Below, piece by piece: positions 17,175-24,683 of a stretch of DNA of 58,729 nt. The notes under the pieces are model-generated. The model worked only from the letters and a program-made list of their open reading frames with translations, made no database searches and had not been told where the DNA came from. This stretch comes from an uncultured Alphaproteobacteria bacterium (lineage in GTDB: Bacteria; Pseudomonadota; Alphaproteobacteria; Micropepsales; Micropepsaceae). The stretch lies in assembly GCA_902825865.1 (NCBI GenBank), contig CADECX010000017.1, positions 1-58,729 on the forward strand. Reading direction: 5' to 3'. Position 1 is the first letter of the stretch. Each line of letters begins with the position of its first letter. The position numbers were made by a program, and so were the translations under genes.

Positions 17175-17316
17175 CGGGCAAAGCCTGCGTTTCCAGTGGC
17201 CTATACTGGCCGGCCTCCGCAATAGCCGGACTCTATGGTCATGGTAGCCAAACGGCAGTTCAGATCGATTGCTCCCATCGCCATCTTAGGCCTGCAAACC
17301 GAACCAAAAGGCCGTC

Positions 17317-17799
17317 ATGAAGCTGTATTATTTCGCCGGCACCTGCTCGCTGGCCGCGCACATCGTCGCCCGTGAAGCCGGTATCGCGCTCGATCTGGAG
17401 CGGGTCGATATCCACAAGACGCCGCATATGACGGCAAGCGGCGCCAACTTCAGTCAAATCAACTCTAAGGGTTATGTCCCGGCGCTTCAGCTTGACGACG
17501 GCTCGCTGTTGAGCGAAGGCGCGGTCATTGTCCAATATCTCGCCGATCTCAATCCGGAGTCCGGCTTGATACCACCAGTCGGCACCATGGAGCGGTACCG
17601 GGCTCAATCCTGGCTCAATTTCATCGCCACAGAACTGCACAAGTTGTACAGCCCCTGGCTGTTTCACCCCGAGTATGGAGAGACCATACAGCACATCGTG
17701 CGCGACAAGATCGCCGGACGTCTTGCTTTGGTCGAGAACCATCTTACGGAGCAAGGGCCGTATTTGACCGGCGAACAATTCACGGCCGCAGACGCCTAA
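17317..17799 (+). pseudogene. Truncated glutathione S-transferase
   Basis: 160 aa. The thioredoxin-like N-domain is complete: KLYYFAGTCSLAAHIVAREA, GYVPALQLDDGSLLSEGAVI (Pro loop and Ser for glutathione). The C-terminal helical domain stops at YLTGEQFTAADA followed by TAA, whereas GSTs normally run about 40 residues further with a YLF-type helix. The downstream 170 bases do not resume the domain in any frame, so the 3' end was deleted rather than frameshifted. It is probably non-functional, although the active-site half is undamaged. Confidence 0.75.
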
Positions 17800-17966
17800 G
17801 CGAGACTGGCCGGGGCCCATCGGGCTTCACAATTGTCACGGCACGGCGGGCTACGGTACGGCACGCGGCGCGACGGCAGACATCTTCGGCGCATCTAAGA
17901 CTTGACACTTGAGAAGCTACGGACTGGAATTTCAGCGGCGTTCCTCAATTTGAAAGGCCTTGAGCA

Positions 17967-18332
17967 GTGGTCCCCCAAGAGGTGCGGAAATTTATTCTTG
18001 AATGTATTGATTCCGTTGCACAGCTAGAAGCTCTTGTTCTCTTGCATGAATCCCCGCAGCAAGACTGGACAGTCCAAGATCTTGCTCGCAGACTTTATGT
18101 GGAGGTGGGAGAGGCTGCGAAAATCCTGAGTGGCCTTTTGATTTGCGAACTCGCGGCCACCGACGGGAGAGTTTTCCGCTACCATGCGCGTGACGCAGAA
18201 CATCACGTCCTCATAGAGCGCGTGGTGCAAACCTATGCCACATGTCTAATACCGCTGACCACACTCATTCATGACAAGGCTTCGGGGCCTAGAAAATTCG
18301 CCGACGCGTTGAAAGTTCGGAGGGACAAATAG
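17967..18332 (+). CDS. Winged-helix type small protein
   Basis: 121 aa. The middle part, DWTVQDLARRLYVEVGEAAK, reads as a helix-turn-helix followed by a wing (DGRVFRYHARDAE), as in small transcription regulators. One base separates its stop from the next gene. This three-gene arrangement (regulator-like protein plus two DUF5985 membrane proteins) recurs in proteobacteria. GC content is lower than in the flanks. The function is unknown. Confidence 0.75.
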   Translation: MVPQEVRKFILECIDSVAQLEALVLLHESPQQDWTVQDLARRLYVEVGEAAKILSGLLICELAATDGRVFRYHARDAEHHVLIERVVQTYATCLIPLTTLIHDKASGPRKFADALKVRRDK

Positions 18333-18333
18333 C

Positions 18334-18591
18334 ATGTCATCCATTACCTATGGATTGTGCGCATTTGTGGCCTCCCTCTGCGCATGGCTTCTTCTTACGG
18401 CGTATTTTCGCTCTCGATATCGCCTCCTTTTATGGAGCGGGCTCTGTTTCGCGGGATTTACCATCAACAACATTCTCTTAGTACTGGACAAGCTCATTTA
18501 TGCCGATGTCGACATGGCTATTTATCGCGCTGGCGTGGCCCTCGCATCGATAATGGCCTTACTCTACGGCCTTATATGGGATGCAGAGTGA
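18334..18591 (+). CDS. DUF5985 small membrane protein, copy 1
   Basis: 85 aa with three hydrophobic spans (CAFVASLCAWLLLTAYF; LLLWSGLCFAGFTINNILLV; AGVALASIMALLYGLIWD) and a charged SRYR loop, the DUF5985 pattern. It overlaps the next gene by 1 base (TGATG), so translation is coupled. No known function. Confidence 0.78.
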   Translation: MSSITYGLCAFVASLCAWLLLTAYFRSRYRLLLWSGLCFAGFTINNILLVLDKLIYADVDMAIYRAGVALASIMALLYGLIWDAE

Positions 18592-18860
18592 TGGAAACAT
18601 TTGAAACGCTCCTCCTCGGTGCTGTTGCGATGGGTACATTGGTTGCCGCACTCTTTTTTCTGCGGTTCTGGGTCCGCACGCGTGACACATTCTTTCTCTT
18701 TTTTTCCGCGTCATTTCTGATTGAGGCCCTAGGCCGGGTTGTTCTTGCCTTAGAGCCCAACAAGGTAGAGAGCGAGCCACTCTACTACCTACCCCGCCTC
18801 GCTGCCTTTAGCCTTATCGCCATCGCAGTAATTGTTAAGAACCGTCCGCATCAGCGATAA
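18591..18860 (+). CDS. DUF5985 small membrane protein, copy 2
   Basis: 89 aa, METFETLLLGAVAMGTLVAA, then FFLRFWVRTRDTFFLFFSAS and a third span ending VIVKNRPHQR. It is the paired, diverged partner of the upstream protein; the loop FWVRTRDTF corresponds to AYFRSRYRL there. It probably forms a hetero-oligomer with it. The start is fixed by the overlap with the previous stop. Confidence 0.75.
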   Translation: METFETLLLGAVAMGTLVAALFFLRFWVRTRDTFFLFFSASFLIEALGRVVLALEPNKVESEPLYYLPRLAAFSLIAIAVIVKNRPHQR

Positions 18861-18873
18861 TTCGATGCGAGTC

Positions 18874-18949
18874 GCGACCGCTTCTGGCGCAAAGCGGACA
18901 TTAGGCTGACCAGGGACGAAGGGCCGCTTTTGACCCAAAGCGGACACTT
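18874..18949 (+). repeat. Palindromic intergenic repeat, two units
   Basis: Two AAAGCGGACA units (18874-18902 and 18921-18949) in the gap between the DUF5985 genes and the transporter gene, separated by about 18 bases. Confidence 0.8.
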
Positions 18950-19090
18950 GAACCGGCAGGCTTTCTAACCCCCGGTGCCGGATGACCATGAGCACTGGTC
19001 AAGGGCAGCCGATTTCGATACGCGAAATGGTGCTTTTGCTTTAAATGGGTTCAATTGATGCTGATTGGTGCTCGTCCAAGGAATATTTCG

Positions 19091-20299
19091 ATGGCCTTCG
19101 GTATACCGCTGGAATTCTGGCTGTTCGGTGTGACGCTGGTAGGCGTGGCGGCCTTTCATAAGCAAGCCCTTTGGATTTCTATTGCCGGGCTCGCAGCGAT
19201 CACAGCTTACAAGTTGCTCATTGCGGGATTTTCGGAAGGCGCCGGTTTGCCAGGATTACAAAGTCATTTTGCCCACGAATGGGTACTGTTGGCTAATCTT
19301 CTACTTCTGCTGCTCGGCTTCGCTGTTCTCGCAAACCAGTTTGAGCTTTCGAACGCGCCTGAAGCCATCCCAGGCATACTACCGCAAAACTGGACTGGCG
19401 GACTTTGCCTGCTCGGGCTGATTTTCCTTCTATCTATATTCCTAGACAACATTGCGGGAGCTGTAGTGGGCGGAGTCGTTGCGCGCCACGCTTTCCGCGA
19501 TAAAGTCGGAATCGGCTTTCTGGCTGCAATTGTCGCTGCGGCAAATGCTGGCGGTGCAGGTAGTGTTATTGGCGATACAACCACGACTATGATTTGGATC
19601 GCAGGTGTTTCACCCCTTGAGGTCGCACCCGCTTTTATCGGTGCGACCGCGGCCTTTGCAGTTTTTGGCCTCGCAGCGTCAGTACAACAACATCGCTTAT
19701 ATCCGATCCAGCCGCATGTCGGCTCGGAATTGCAGATAGATTGGATGCGGCTAGTAACAGTCGGGGCGATGCTATTCGCGTTGCTGTGCACCAATGTAGT
19801 GGTTAGCGGCTTTTTCCCGCAGTTAGAGCACACTTTGCCTGCGCTGGGCTTAGGCCTTTGGGCGGCAATTGTTGGGACATCATTTATTCGTAAGCCTGAC
19901 TGGACCGTTCTGGCTCCGGCGGCAATGGGAGCGGTCTTTCTCCTCGCATTGGTCGCTGCTGCTTCGATGATGCCGGTTGAAACCTTGCCAAAGCCGTCAT
20001 GGCAAAGTGTGTTCGGCATAGGCGTCATCGCGGCGGTATTCGATAACATTCCCCTCACCGCGCTTGCGCTAGAGCAGGGAGGATATGATTGGGGACTGTT
20101 GGCTTACGCTGTTGGAGTGGGCGGATCGACGCTGTGGTTTGGGTCTTCCGCAGGGGTGGCGTTGACGAATTTGTTTCCCGAGGGACGTTCGGCGGTTCGA
20201 TGGGTCAAAGAAGGCTGGCATGTTTCGGTCGCGTATGTTTTTGGCTTCTTCGTTATGCTAGCTATAGTCGGTTGGTCCGTGTCGCCAGTCCATCAATGA
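19091..20299 (+). CDS. NhaD/citrate-transporter-like ion transporter
   Basis: About 402 aa, ten or more hydrophobic spans. The IFLDNIAGAVVGG and SVIGDTTTTMIWIAG motifs, and the second-half copy AVFDNIPLTALAL, are the paired discontinuous helices of the ion-transporter (NhaD/ArsB/SLC13) superfamily. The two symmetric DNI motifs suggest sodium- or proton-coupled transport. The start at 19091 has AAGGA upstream and removes an unlikely leader. Its cargo is not deducible. Confidence 0.82.
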   Translation: MAFGIPLEFWLFGVTLVGVAAFHKQALWISIAGLAAITAYKLLIAGFSEGAGLPGLQSHFAHEWVLLANLLLLLLGFAVLANQFELSNAPEAIPGILPQNWTGGLCLLGLIFLLSIFLDNIAGAVVGGVVARHAFRDKVGIGFLAAIVAAANAGGAGSVIGDTTTTMIWIAGVSPLEVAPAFIGATAAFAVFGLAASVQQHRLYPIQPHVGSELQIDWMRLVTVGAMLFALLCTNVVVSGFFPQLEHTLPALGLGLWAAIVGTSFIRKPDWTVLAPAAMGAVFLLALVAAASMMPVETLPKPSWQSVFGIGVIAAVFDNIPLTALALEQGGYDWGLLAYAVGVGGSTLWFGSSAGVALTNLFPEGRSAVRWVKEGWHVSVAYVFGFFVMLAIVGWSVSPVHQ

Positions 20300-20339
20300 C
20301 CTGAGAGTTTTCACGGGGGCGAGTTGAAACGGAGGAGCC

Positions 20340-20522
20340 ATGAGCATTGAGATACTCTTCGCGCTAGCTGTCATTGCTTTGGTATTGATAATACTTTTTG
20401 TCGTGGGATTTGGGCTTGAGCTGGTACGGAAAGAGCACCTTGCACGGGATGGTGCCATTCTGCTGTCGGTATCGGGCTTTGTGCTTTGCGGTTTGTTTTT
20501 CCTTTACCCCCTAGGTGGGTGA
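20340..20522 (+). CDS. Small membrane protein, tandem copy 1
   Basis: 60 aa with two hydrophobic segments around a short charged loop (ELVRKEHLARDG). It begins MSIEILFALAVIALVLIIL. A GGAGG site sits before the ATG. It is paralogous to 20563-20736 and 40 bases after the transporter gene, so it may be an accessory to it. No family recognised. Confidence 0.6.
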   Translation: MSIEILFALAVIALVLIILFVVGFGLELVRKEHLARDGAILLSVSGFVLCGLFFLYPLGG

Positions 20523-20562
20523 CGCGAGGATCGTGGCAAATTGAGCCACCAGAATCTGACCC

Positions 20563-20736
20563 ATGAGCATTGAGATACTCCCCGGGCTAGCTGCCATCGC
20601 TGTGGCACTCATAGTATTGGGTGCCTTAGGGCTTGGGCTGGTGCTGGTACGGGACGGTAAGCTTGCCTGGGGCGCGGCCGTACTACTAGGCACAACAGGT
20701 ATTGTGATTTCCGCTATGTTGGTCCTGTATCATTAG
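20563..20736 (+). CDS. Small membrane protein, tandem copy 2
   Basis: 57 aa, MSIEILPGLAAIAVALIVLG, then LVLVRDGKLAWGAAVLLGTT. The first 18 nucleotides match copy 1 exactly and the charged loop (VRDGKLAWG versus VRKEHLARDG) is conserved in place. The coding drift between copies, with changes mostly conservative, supports a real gene. No recognised family. Confidence 0.55.
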   Translation: MSIEILPGLAAIAVALIVLGALGLGLVLVRDGKLAWGAAVLLGTTGIVISAMLVLYH

Positions 20737-20786
20737 GCGGATTGGTGGGCACTGGCTGCGGTAGCCAATGTCTCGATTGACTTGTT

Positions 20787-20815
20787 ATGACCGCTTCTGA
20801 CCCAAAGCGGACATT
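20787..20815 (+). repeat. Palindromic intergenic repeat, one unit
   Basis: One unit of the AAAGCGGACA family between the small membrane protein and the convergent redoxin gene. Confidence 0.8.
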
Positions 20816-20899
20816 CGCACTGGCATCTTCCCAAGTTGCATACGTGGGTTTGTTTCCCATCGCCCGCTCAGCCCTTTTTGTCCATGGGCACTCCAGTGG

Positions 20900-21472
20900 C
20901 TAATTGGCTTGGGCGGATACTTTGGTAAGCGTCTCAAGCACTAGGCTCAGCGGTGGCCGCTTGGTGTATGCACTTTCATATAGCTTTGCCTTCACGACTC
21001 CGTCGCGATCCAGAACGAAAATTGCCGGTCGTGGCACGCCGTAGGCACGGCTGCCGGGAGAATATTGCGGGTCGCGCAGCTTGAAGCGATCAATAATCTC
21101 GGACTTTGGGTCGCTCAATAGCGAGAACTTGATGCTCCGGTCAGCGATAAACTGGGCTTGTACCGCCGTTGGGTCGTATGACACTCCAACGAGACGATAT
21201 CCACGCTTGGCCATCTCGTCGACGCCGCCATTCAATTCCATCAATTGAAGCTGGCAATAGGGGCACCACGCGATGGAGCGAAAGAAGAAAAGAACGACGC
21301 CTTTTTCGCCCACCAGAGATGCCATGGTGCGCGGTTTGCCCGTCGCATCCAGGGGACTGCCGATAGAGGGTGCTGTGGAACCGACCGCTGGGCCAAGATC
21401 GAAGTCCGGATTTGCCGTCGCTGGCGCAGCCAACCCAAACACGAGAATCGCTGCGGTGATGAGCCTACGCAT
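20900..21472 (-). CDS. Exported peroxiredoxin-like protein, paralog of 5444-6016
   Basis: 190 aa, exactly the same length as the paralog and alignable throughout: signal peptide ending PATANPDFDLGPAVGSTAP, active site WCPYCQLQLMELNGG, then VSYDPTAV, LLSDPKSEIIDRFKLRDPQY and AYGVPRPAIFVLDRDG. It likely acts in the periplasm on thiols or peroxides. An AGGGGA site precedes the ATG, and a GTAACG-N15-CGAA promoter lies at 21504-21528. The two copies share the promoter class and lie 15 kb apart, one beside the bufferin operon and one beside sigF. Confidence 0.9.
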   Translation of the reverse strand: MRRLITAAILVFGLAAPATANPDFDLGPAVGSTAPSIGSPLDATGKPRTMASLVGEKGVVLFFFRSIAWCPYCQLQLMELNGGVDEMAKRGYRLVGVSYDPTAVQAQFIADRSIKFSLLSDPKSEIIDRFKLRDPQYSPGSRAYGVPRPAIFVLDRDGVVKAKLYESAYTKRPPLSLVLETLTKVSAQAN

Positions 21473-21503
21473 TAGCTGTCCCCTGGAACTGACTTTGCGT
21501 TAG

Positions 21504-21528
21504 TTCGCTAGGGGCCCGGAAACGTTAC
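21504..21528 (-). promoter_or_regulatory. SigF-type promoter of the second secreted redoxin
   Basis: Minus-strand -35 GTAACG (21523-21528), spacer 15, -10 CGAA (21504-21507), about 32 bases before the ATG. One change from GTAACC. Confidence 0.65.
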
Positions 21529-21573
21529 GGGCTCTGCATTAGTTTTTGGGCGTGGGGAGGCTAAACCCTCCCC

Positions 21574-22212
21574 TCACCACCGCAAGGCGATTCGTCCAAG
21601 CAATGCCCCAATGATGCAGGATAAAACCGTGCCCAGGCTATACCAGACCACGACAAACGGTGCGGCGCTTTCGGTGCAATAGAAGGCATAGACAAAGGCG
21701 CCTGCCGATCCCGCAAAGAGCCCTGCAGCGCCGCCCGCCATTGCCAGCCGGGTCGGGGCCAGCCGCTTGAGGCTCCAGAACGAGCCCGCCAGTACCGGCA
21801 GCGACACCAGCGCGATAGCGAAGGGGCAGTACAGGGCCGAATGCCCCATCAAAAGGCGATAGGTATCCGCATCCGGATCAGCCAGAGCCAACCCCGCCAG
21901 GACTGCTACCACCGCGAGGGGTACCATCAGGGTGAGGGCGGGCGGCGTCAGCTTGGCTCCGGGCCGCCCGGCCCGGGCCAGCAGCCAGAGCCCGGTAACG
22001 GCAAGTGTCAGCGTGTAAAAGAACTTCATCCAGAATGGCCACGCGCCTGTGGCCTCTGCGAGGTCGGGCCTTGCTCCCATGGTCCCCAGCCACAGCAGGG
22101 CTGCCGCCAGAGTGCCGCACGCAGTTCCCACGGCAATGCGGCGCCAAAACTCGCCCGGAGGTGTCGGGGTGAGGCCGTCCGACAATGTGGCGATCAAGTC
22201 ATCGGTTTTCAT
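21574..22212 (-). CDS. nrsF: DUF1109 membrane anti-sigma factor (NrsF-like)
   Basis: 212 aa, six hydrophobic spans, DUF1109 family. It starts MKTDDLIATLSDGLTPTPPG, the usual short cytoplasmic head. Cys occurs in HSALYCPFA and FYCTESAAP at membrane edges, where NrsF proteins carry the conserved Cys pairs thought to sense metal or oxidant. It overlaps sigF by 14 bases, so the pair is made together. It is expected to hold SigF inactive at the membrane until stress. Confidence 0.9.
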   Translation of the reverse strand: MKTDDLIATLSDGLTPTPPGEFWRRIAVGTACGTLAAALLWLGTMGARPDLAEATGAWPFWMKFFYTLTLAVTGLWLLARAGRPGAKLTPPALTLMVPLAVVAVLAGLALADPDADTYRLLMGHSALYCPFAIALVSLPVLAGSFWSLKRLAPTRLAMAGGAAGLFAGSAGAFVYAFYCTESAAPFVVVWYSLGTVLSCIIGALLGRIALRW

Positions 22213-22741
22213 CGCCGCCTCTTACCTCGTCGCCCATCGATTTGATTGCGCGATGCACACTTACTTTTACCGCAGATTCCGACATGCCGCTTCGCGCTGC
22301 CACCTCGGCGATGCTGTCGCCGTCCAATTTCACCTGCCGTACCAGTCCTTGTTTTGCATCTGACAAGCGCGCCAGCAGCAAATTGACGTCTCGTCGCGCC
22401 GTGGCCGCTTCGGTTTCATCCTGTGCAAAAAGGTCGGGGGCTGCATCCAGCGGCACCAGCGCCCGCCGCTTTACGCGTCGATACTCGTCGATCAGCTTGT
22501 AGCGCGCGATGCCATGCATCCAGGCCGTGAAGGGCAGGGTGGGATCATACGTCGCGCGCCGCGTATGAATGGCGATAAGACATTCCTGCACTGCGTCCTC
22601 CGCCGCGGCGGGATCGAGCCGCCGCGAGAAATACCCTCGCAAATGCCGGGTGAGCGCCGTCAGCAACATGCGGTAGGACGCGCCGTCCCCCGAAAGGGCG
22701 GCGACCATCCAGTCCCGGTATTGCGTTTCTTGGGCGATCAC
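22199..22741 (-). CDS. sigF: ECF sigma factor, SigF type
   Basis: About 180 aa. Region 2 reads ALTRHLRGYFSRRLDPAAAEDAVQE and PFTAWMHGIARYKLIDEYRR; region 4 ends with the HTH DGDSIAEVAARSGMSESAVK, VSVHRAIKSM. The GTG at 22741 is chosen as start: it lies 12 bases after the start site predicted from its own GTAACT-N16-CGAA promoter, while the longer ATG frame to 22852 would begin upstream of that promoter. The promoter implies autoregulation. Its partner is the overlapping DUF1109 gene. Confidence 0.9.
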   Translation of the reverse strand: MIAQETQYRDWMVAALSGDGASYRMLLTALTRHLRGYFSRRLDPAAAEDAVQECLIAIHTRRATYDPTLPFTAWMHGIARYKLIDEYRRVKRRALVPLDAAPDLFAQDETEAATARRDVNLLLARLSDAKQGLVRQVKLDGDSIAEVAARSGMSESAVKVSVHRAIKSMGDEVRGGDENR

Positions 22742-22759
22742 AATCGGCTCTTTAATTAT

Positions 22760-22785
22760 TTCGCCGCGAAAGTGCGGAAAGTTAC
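22760..22785 (-). promoter_or_regulatory. SigF-type autoregulatory promoter
   Basis: Minus-strand -35 GTAACT (22780-22785), spacer 16, -10 CGAA (22760-22763). The predicted leader is about 12 bases before the GTG start. Confidence 0.75.
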
Positions 22786-22812
22786 AGCCGCGAAACTTAT
22801 CGCACTCTGCCT

Positions 22813-22839
22813 GTAACCCAAACCCCTCCCCGCCCCGAT
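22813..22839 (+). promoter_or_regulatory. Divergent SigF-like promoter, relaxed
   Basis: Plus-strand GTAACC (22813-22818), spacer 17, CGAT (22836-22839). It points at the 38-codon ORF at 22871, which has GGAG at 22861. One -10 mismatch and a longer spacer make it weaker than the others. Confidence 0.4.
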
Positions 22840-22870
22840 AGCCCAGGGACACAACCCACCGGAGTTTTTG

Positions 22871-22987
22871 ATGAAAAATCTGTTAGGTCCAGCCGTCATG
22901 GCCGCACCAACCGAAAGACAGAACATCAAGAGTGCCCTTGCCGAAGGGGAGCCGTCCACACATGGCGCAAAGCGGACATTGGTCTGA
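22871..22987 (+). pseudogene. 38-aa ORF, probably the head of a disrupted SigF-controlled gene
   Basis: ATG with GGAG ten bases upstream and a SigF-like promoter. It encodes MKNLLGPAVMAAPTERQNIK and then reads straight into an AAAGCGGACA repeat, where it stops. The MKNL start resembles bufA ([10 protein letters not shown]), but no Cys-rich core follows. It is best read as a gene start cut off by repeat insertion or deletion; a genuine micropeptide is less likely. Confidence 0.35.
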
Positions 22988-23071
22988 TCGGCGTCGAATG
23001 ACTGCTTTTGGCGCAAAGCGGACAAAGGCCGACGGACGGCAAATGACCGCTATTGACCCAAAGCGGACATC
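22961..23071 (+). repeat. Palindromic intergenic repeats, one partial and two full units
   Basis: Partial unit 22961-22980, full units 22998-23026 and 23043-23071, all with AAAGCGGACA. This is the densest cluster, between the 38-aa ORF and the DUF547 gene. Confidence 0.8.
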
Positions 23072-23157
23072 GTGACCCACGGCTAGCGCTGATCGACGAC
23101 GCTTCGATTCTGTCCCGGGCACCATTCCTGTTCGCTTTTGATTGGAATCGCTGATGT

Positions 23158-24021
23158 TCATCGGAGATCGTTCAGGGCCCAGTCATATTCGTAGGATGTG
23201 ATGGTGTTGATGTTGGCAAGGGAGGCGGCAAGCGGTCCACGCGCATATTCACGCAAATGTGAGATGACACCAGCCGGGCTGGCACCGAAGTCCTCGTCAA
23301 ACCATTCATAGATCTGGGAAACAATCAGCCGGTTGTTTTCTACCCGCACGCCGCGCGGTGAATTCACGTAGGTGCGCGCGGCGAAACCCAGCATGGCCTC
23401 GATATCGGCCCCGGTATAGGCGCTGGGTGAAAGGTTGGGGCAGCCGATGGACGCGCAGTTCAGGGCATAGTGAATGCGATTGTCGCGCCAGATCGGGCGC
23501 AGGATGCGATGCTCGATATCATTCAGCGTTACGGACTGGCCCTCGATGGATATCTGGGCGGCGCCCCAAGGTCCATCCGAAAAGAAACCAGGAGATGTGT
23601 CGATGTCGCGAATCGACTTGACCGGATAGTGATCAAGCACTACCCGGACTGTCACGGCGTTATACAGATTGATCCAGTAGGCGCGTTGTTCAGAGCGGGC
23701 ATAGGCGCTGATGGGCGTGGCGGCCAGCCCTGCTATATATTTATCGAGCGATGCGCGGGCATTCTTTGTAACCCCTTTGTAGTCGACTCGTGCGATACCA
23801 TCGGAGTCCTCCCGCCTGAAAGCGTGAAGAAATGTTGTCCAAGGCTGGTGATCAATCACGGCCGTGGATGCGGGGTTGTTTGCCGTCCAGTGTTGCCACA
23901 GGTCTGGCTTTGGGGCCAGCAAGGAGGCCAGGCTGGCTGCCTGCGCGCCTGTGCCGGTCACGACGCAGGCCGTCAAAATCGCCAGCGCCCGGATGTATTG
24001 TTTGATCATGACCTTGCGCAT
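23158..24021 (-). CDS. Exported DUF547 protein, copy 1
   Basis: 287 aa from ATG 24021 (GAGG six bases upstream; a longer frame adds four residues). Signal peptide ending TGAQA, then the DUF547 landmarks: YIAGL, RSEQRAYWINLYNAVTVRVV, HYPVKSIRDI, GPWGAAQISIEG, LNDIEHRILRPIW, HYALNCASIGCPNLSPSAY, the last with the conserved Cys pair. DUF547 has a papain-like fold by family knowledge, with unproven activity. It closes the operon di-iron protein - glycosyltransferase - DUF3047 - DUF547. A paralog is at 32426. Confidence 0.9.
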   Translation of the reverse strand: MRKVMIKQYIRALAILTACVVTGTGAQAASLASLLAPKPDLWQHWTANNPASTAVIDHQPWTTFLHAFRREDSDGIARVDYKGVTKNARASLDKYIAGLAATPISAYARSEQRAYWINLYNAVTVRVVLDHYPVKSIRDIDTSPGFFSDGPWGAAQISIEGQSVTLNDIEHRILRPIWRDNRIHYALNCASIGCPNLSPSAYTGADIEAMLGFAARTYVNSPRGVRVENNRLIVSQIYEWFDEDFGASPAGVISHLREYARGPLAASLANINTITSYEYDWALNDLR

Positions 24022-24029
24022 GGAGAACC

Positions 24030-24683
24030 TCAATTTTTAAATTCTATGCTTGCCCTGGCCGTGCCGCCGCGATCATCGGTGTCGGACGATATGCTGAGCA
24101 GGCTGGCCGCAGGCGCCGAATCGCCAAAGGCCCTGACGTAGTCCGCGGCTGGGTTGACCCGTTCCTCAAACCATTGCCCCTGCGGCGTCATGCCGTCCCG
24201 CAGCACCAGGATGGCAGCGTCGTCGGGAAGGTAAGGGTTGCGCAACATGGTTCCAGCGGCATGCACGCCGCCGAAGACATAGGTAATCATCCTGCCTTGA
24301 AACAGCGGCCCTGCAATGGTGCCCCTGATGCTGCGGGCCAGCCTGTCGAATAGGCTGCCATTTGCAGGTGCGGGAAATATGACGTGAACCGCAAGGGGTC
24401 TGTCATCCTGTCCTTTTACGTCGAGTGGCGCGGCGAGGGCCACCACATCAGTGCGCCAGCGCCAGGCAAGCCCCATGGTCGATTCCTTGGGCCGCAACGG
24501 CCGGTAGAAAAAACTGACGGCATCTCTGGCTTCGAGGTTGATCACGCCATTCTCAGTGATGCTCATGGTGGCGGGCTTCTTGTCCTCCACATCCTGTCGC
24601 GTCCACTCGCCGATCCTGGGCTGGGACAGGCAAGGCGCGTTCGAAACCAATATTACTGCGAGCGCCAGCGGAAGAGTTTTCAT
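24030..24683 (-). CDS. Exported DUF3047 protein
   Basis: About 217 aa. The start ATG at 24683 overlaps the upstream stop (ATGA); signal peptide MKTLPLALAVILVSNAPCLS. Beta-rich body with AVSFFYRPLRPKESTMGLAWRW-type strands (split here as AVSFFYRPLRP and STMGLAWRW) and IFPAPANGSLFDRL, RMITYVFGG, characteristic of DUF3047. The function is unknown. Tight coupling to the glycosyltransferase and DUF547 genes suggests an envelope step in the same pathway. Confidence 0.82.
   Translation of the reverse strand: MKTLPLALAVILVSNAPCLSQPRIGEWTRQDVEDKKPATMSITENGVINLEARDAVSFFYRPLRPKESTMGLAWRWRTDVVALAAPLDVKGQDDRPLAVHVIFPAPANGSLFDRLARSIRGTIAGPLFQGRMITYVFGGVHAAGTMLRNPYLPDDAAILVLRDGMTPQGQWFEERVNPAADYVRAFGDSAPAASLLSISSDTDDRGGTARASIEFKN

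Noticed and set aside
22742..22852. Longer start of sigF at ATG 22852
   Set aside because: It lies upstream of the gene's own GTAACT-N16-CGAA promoter; the added residues are not sigma-like.
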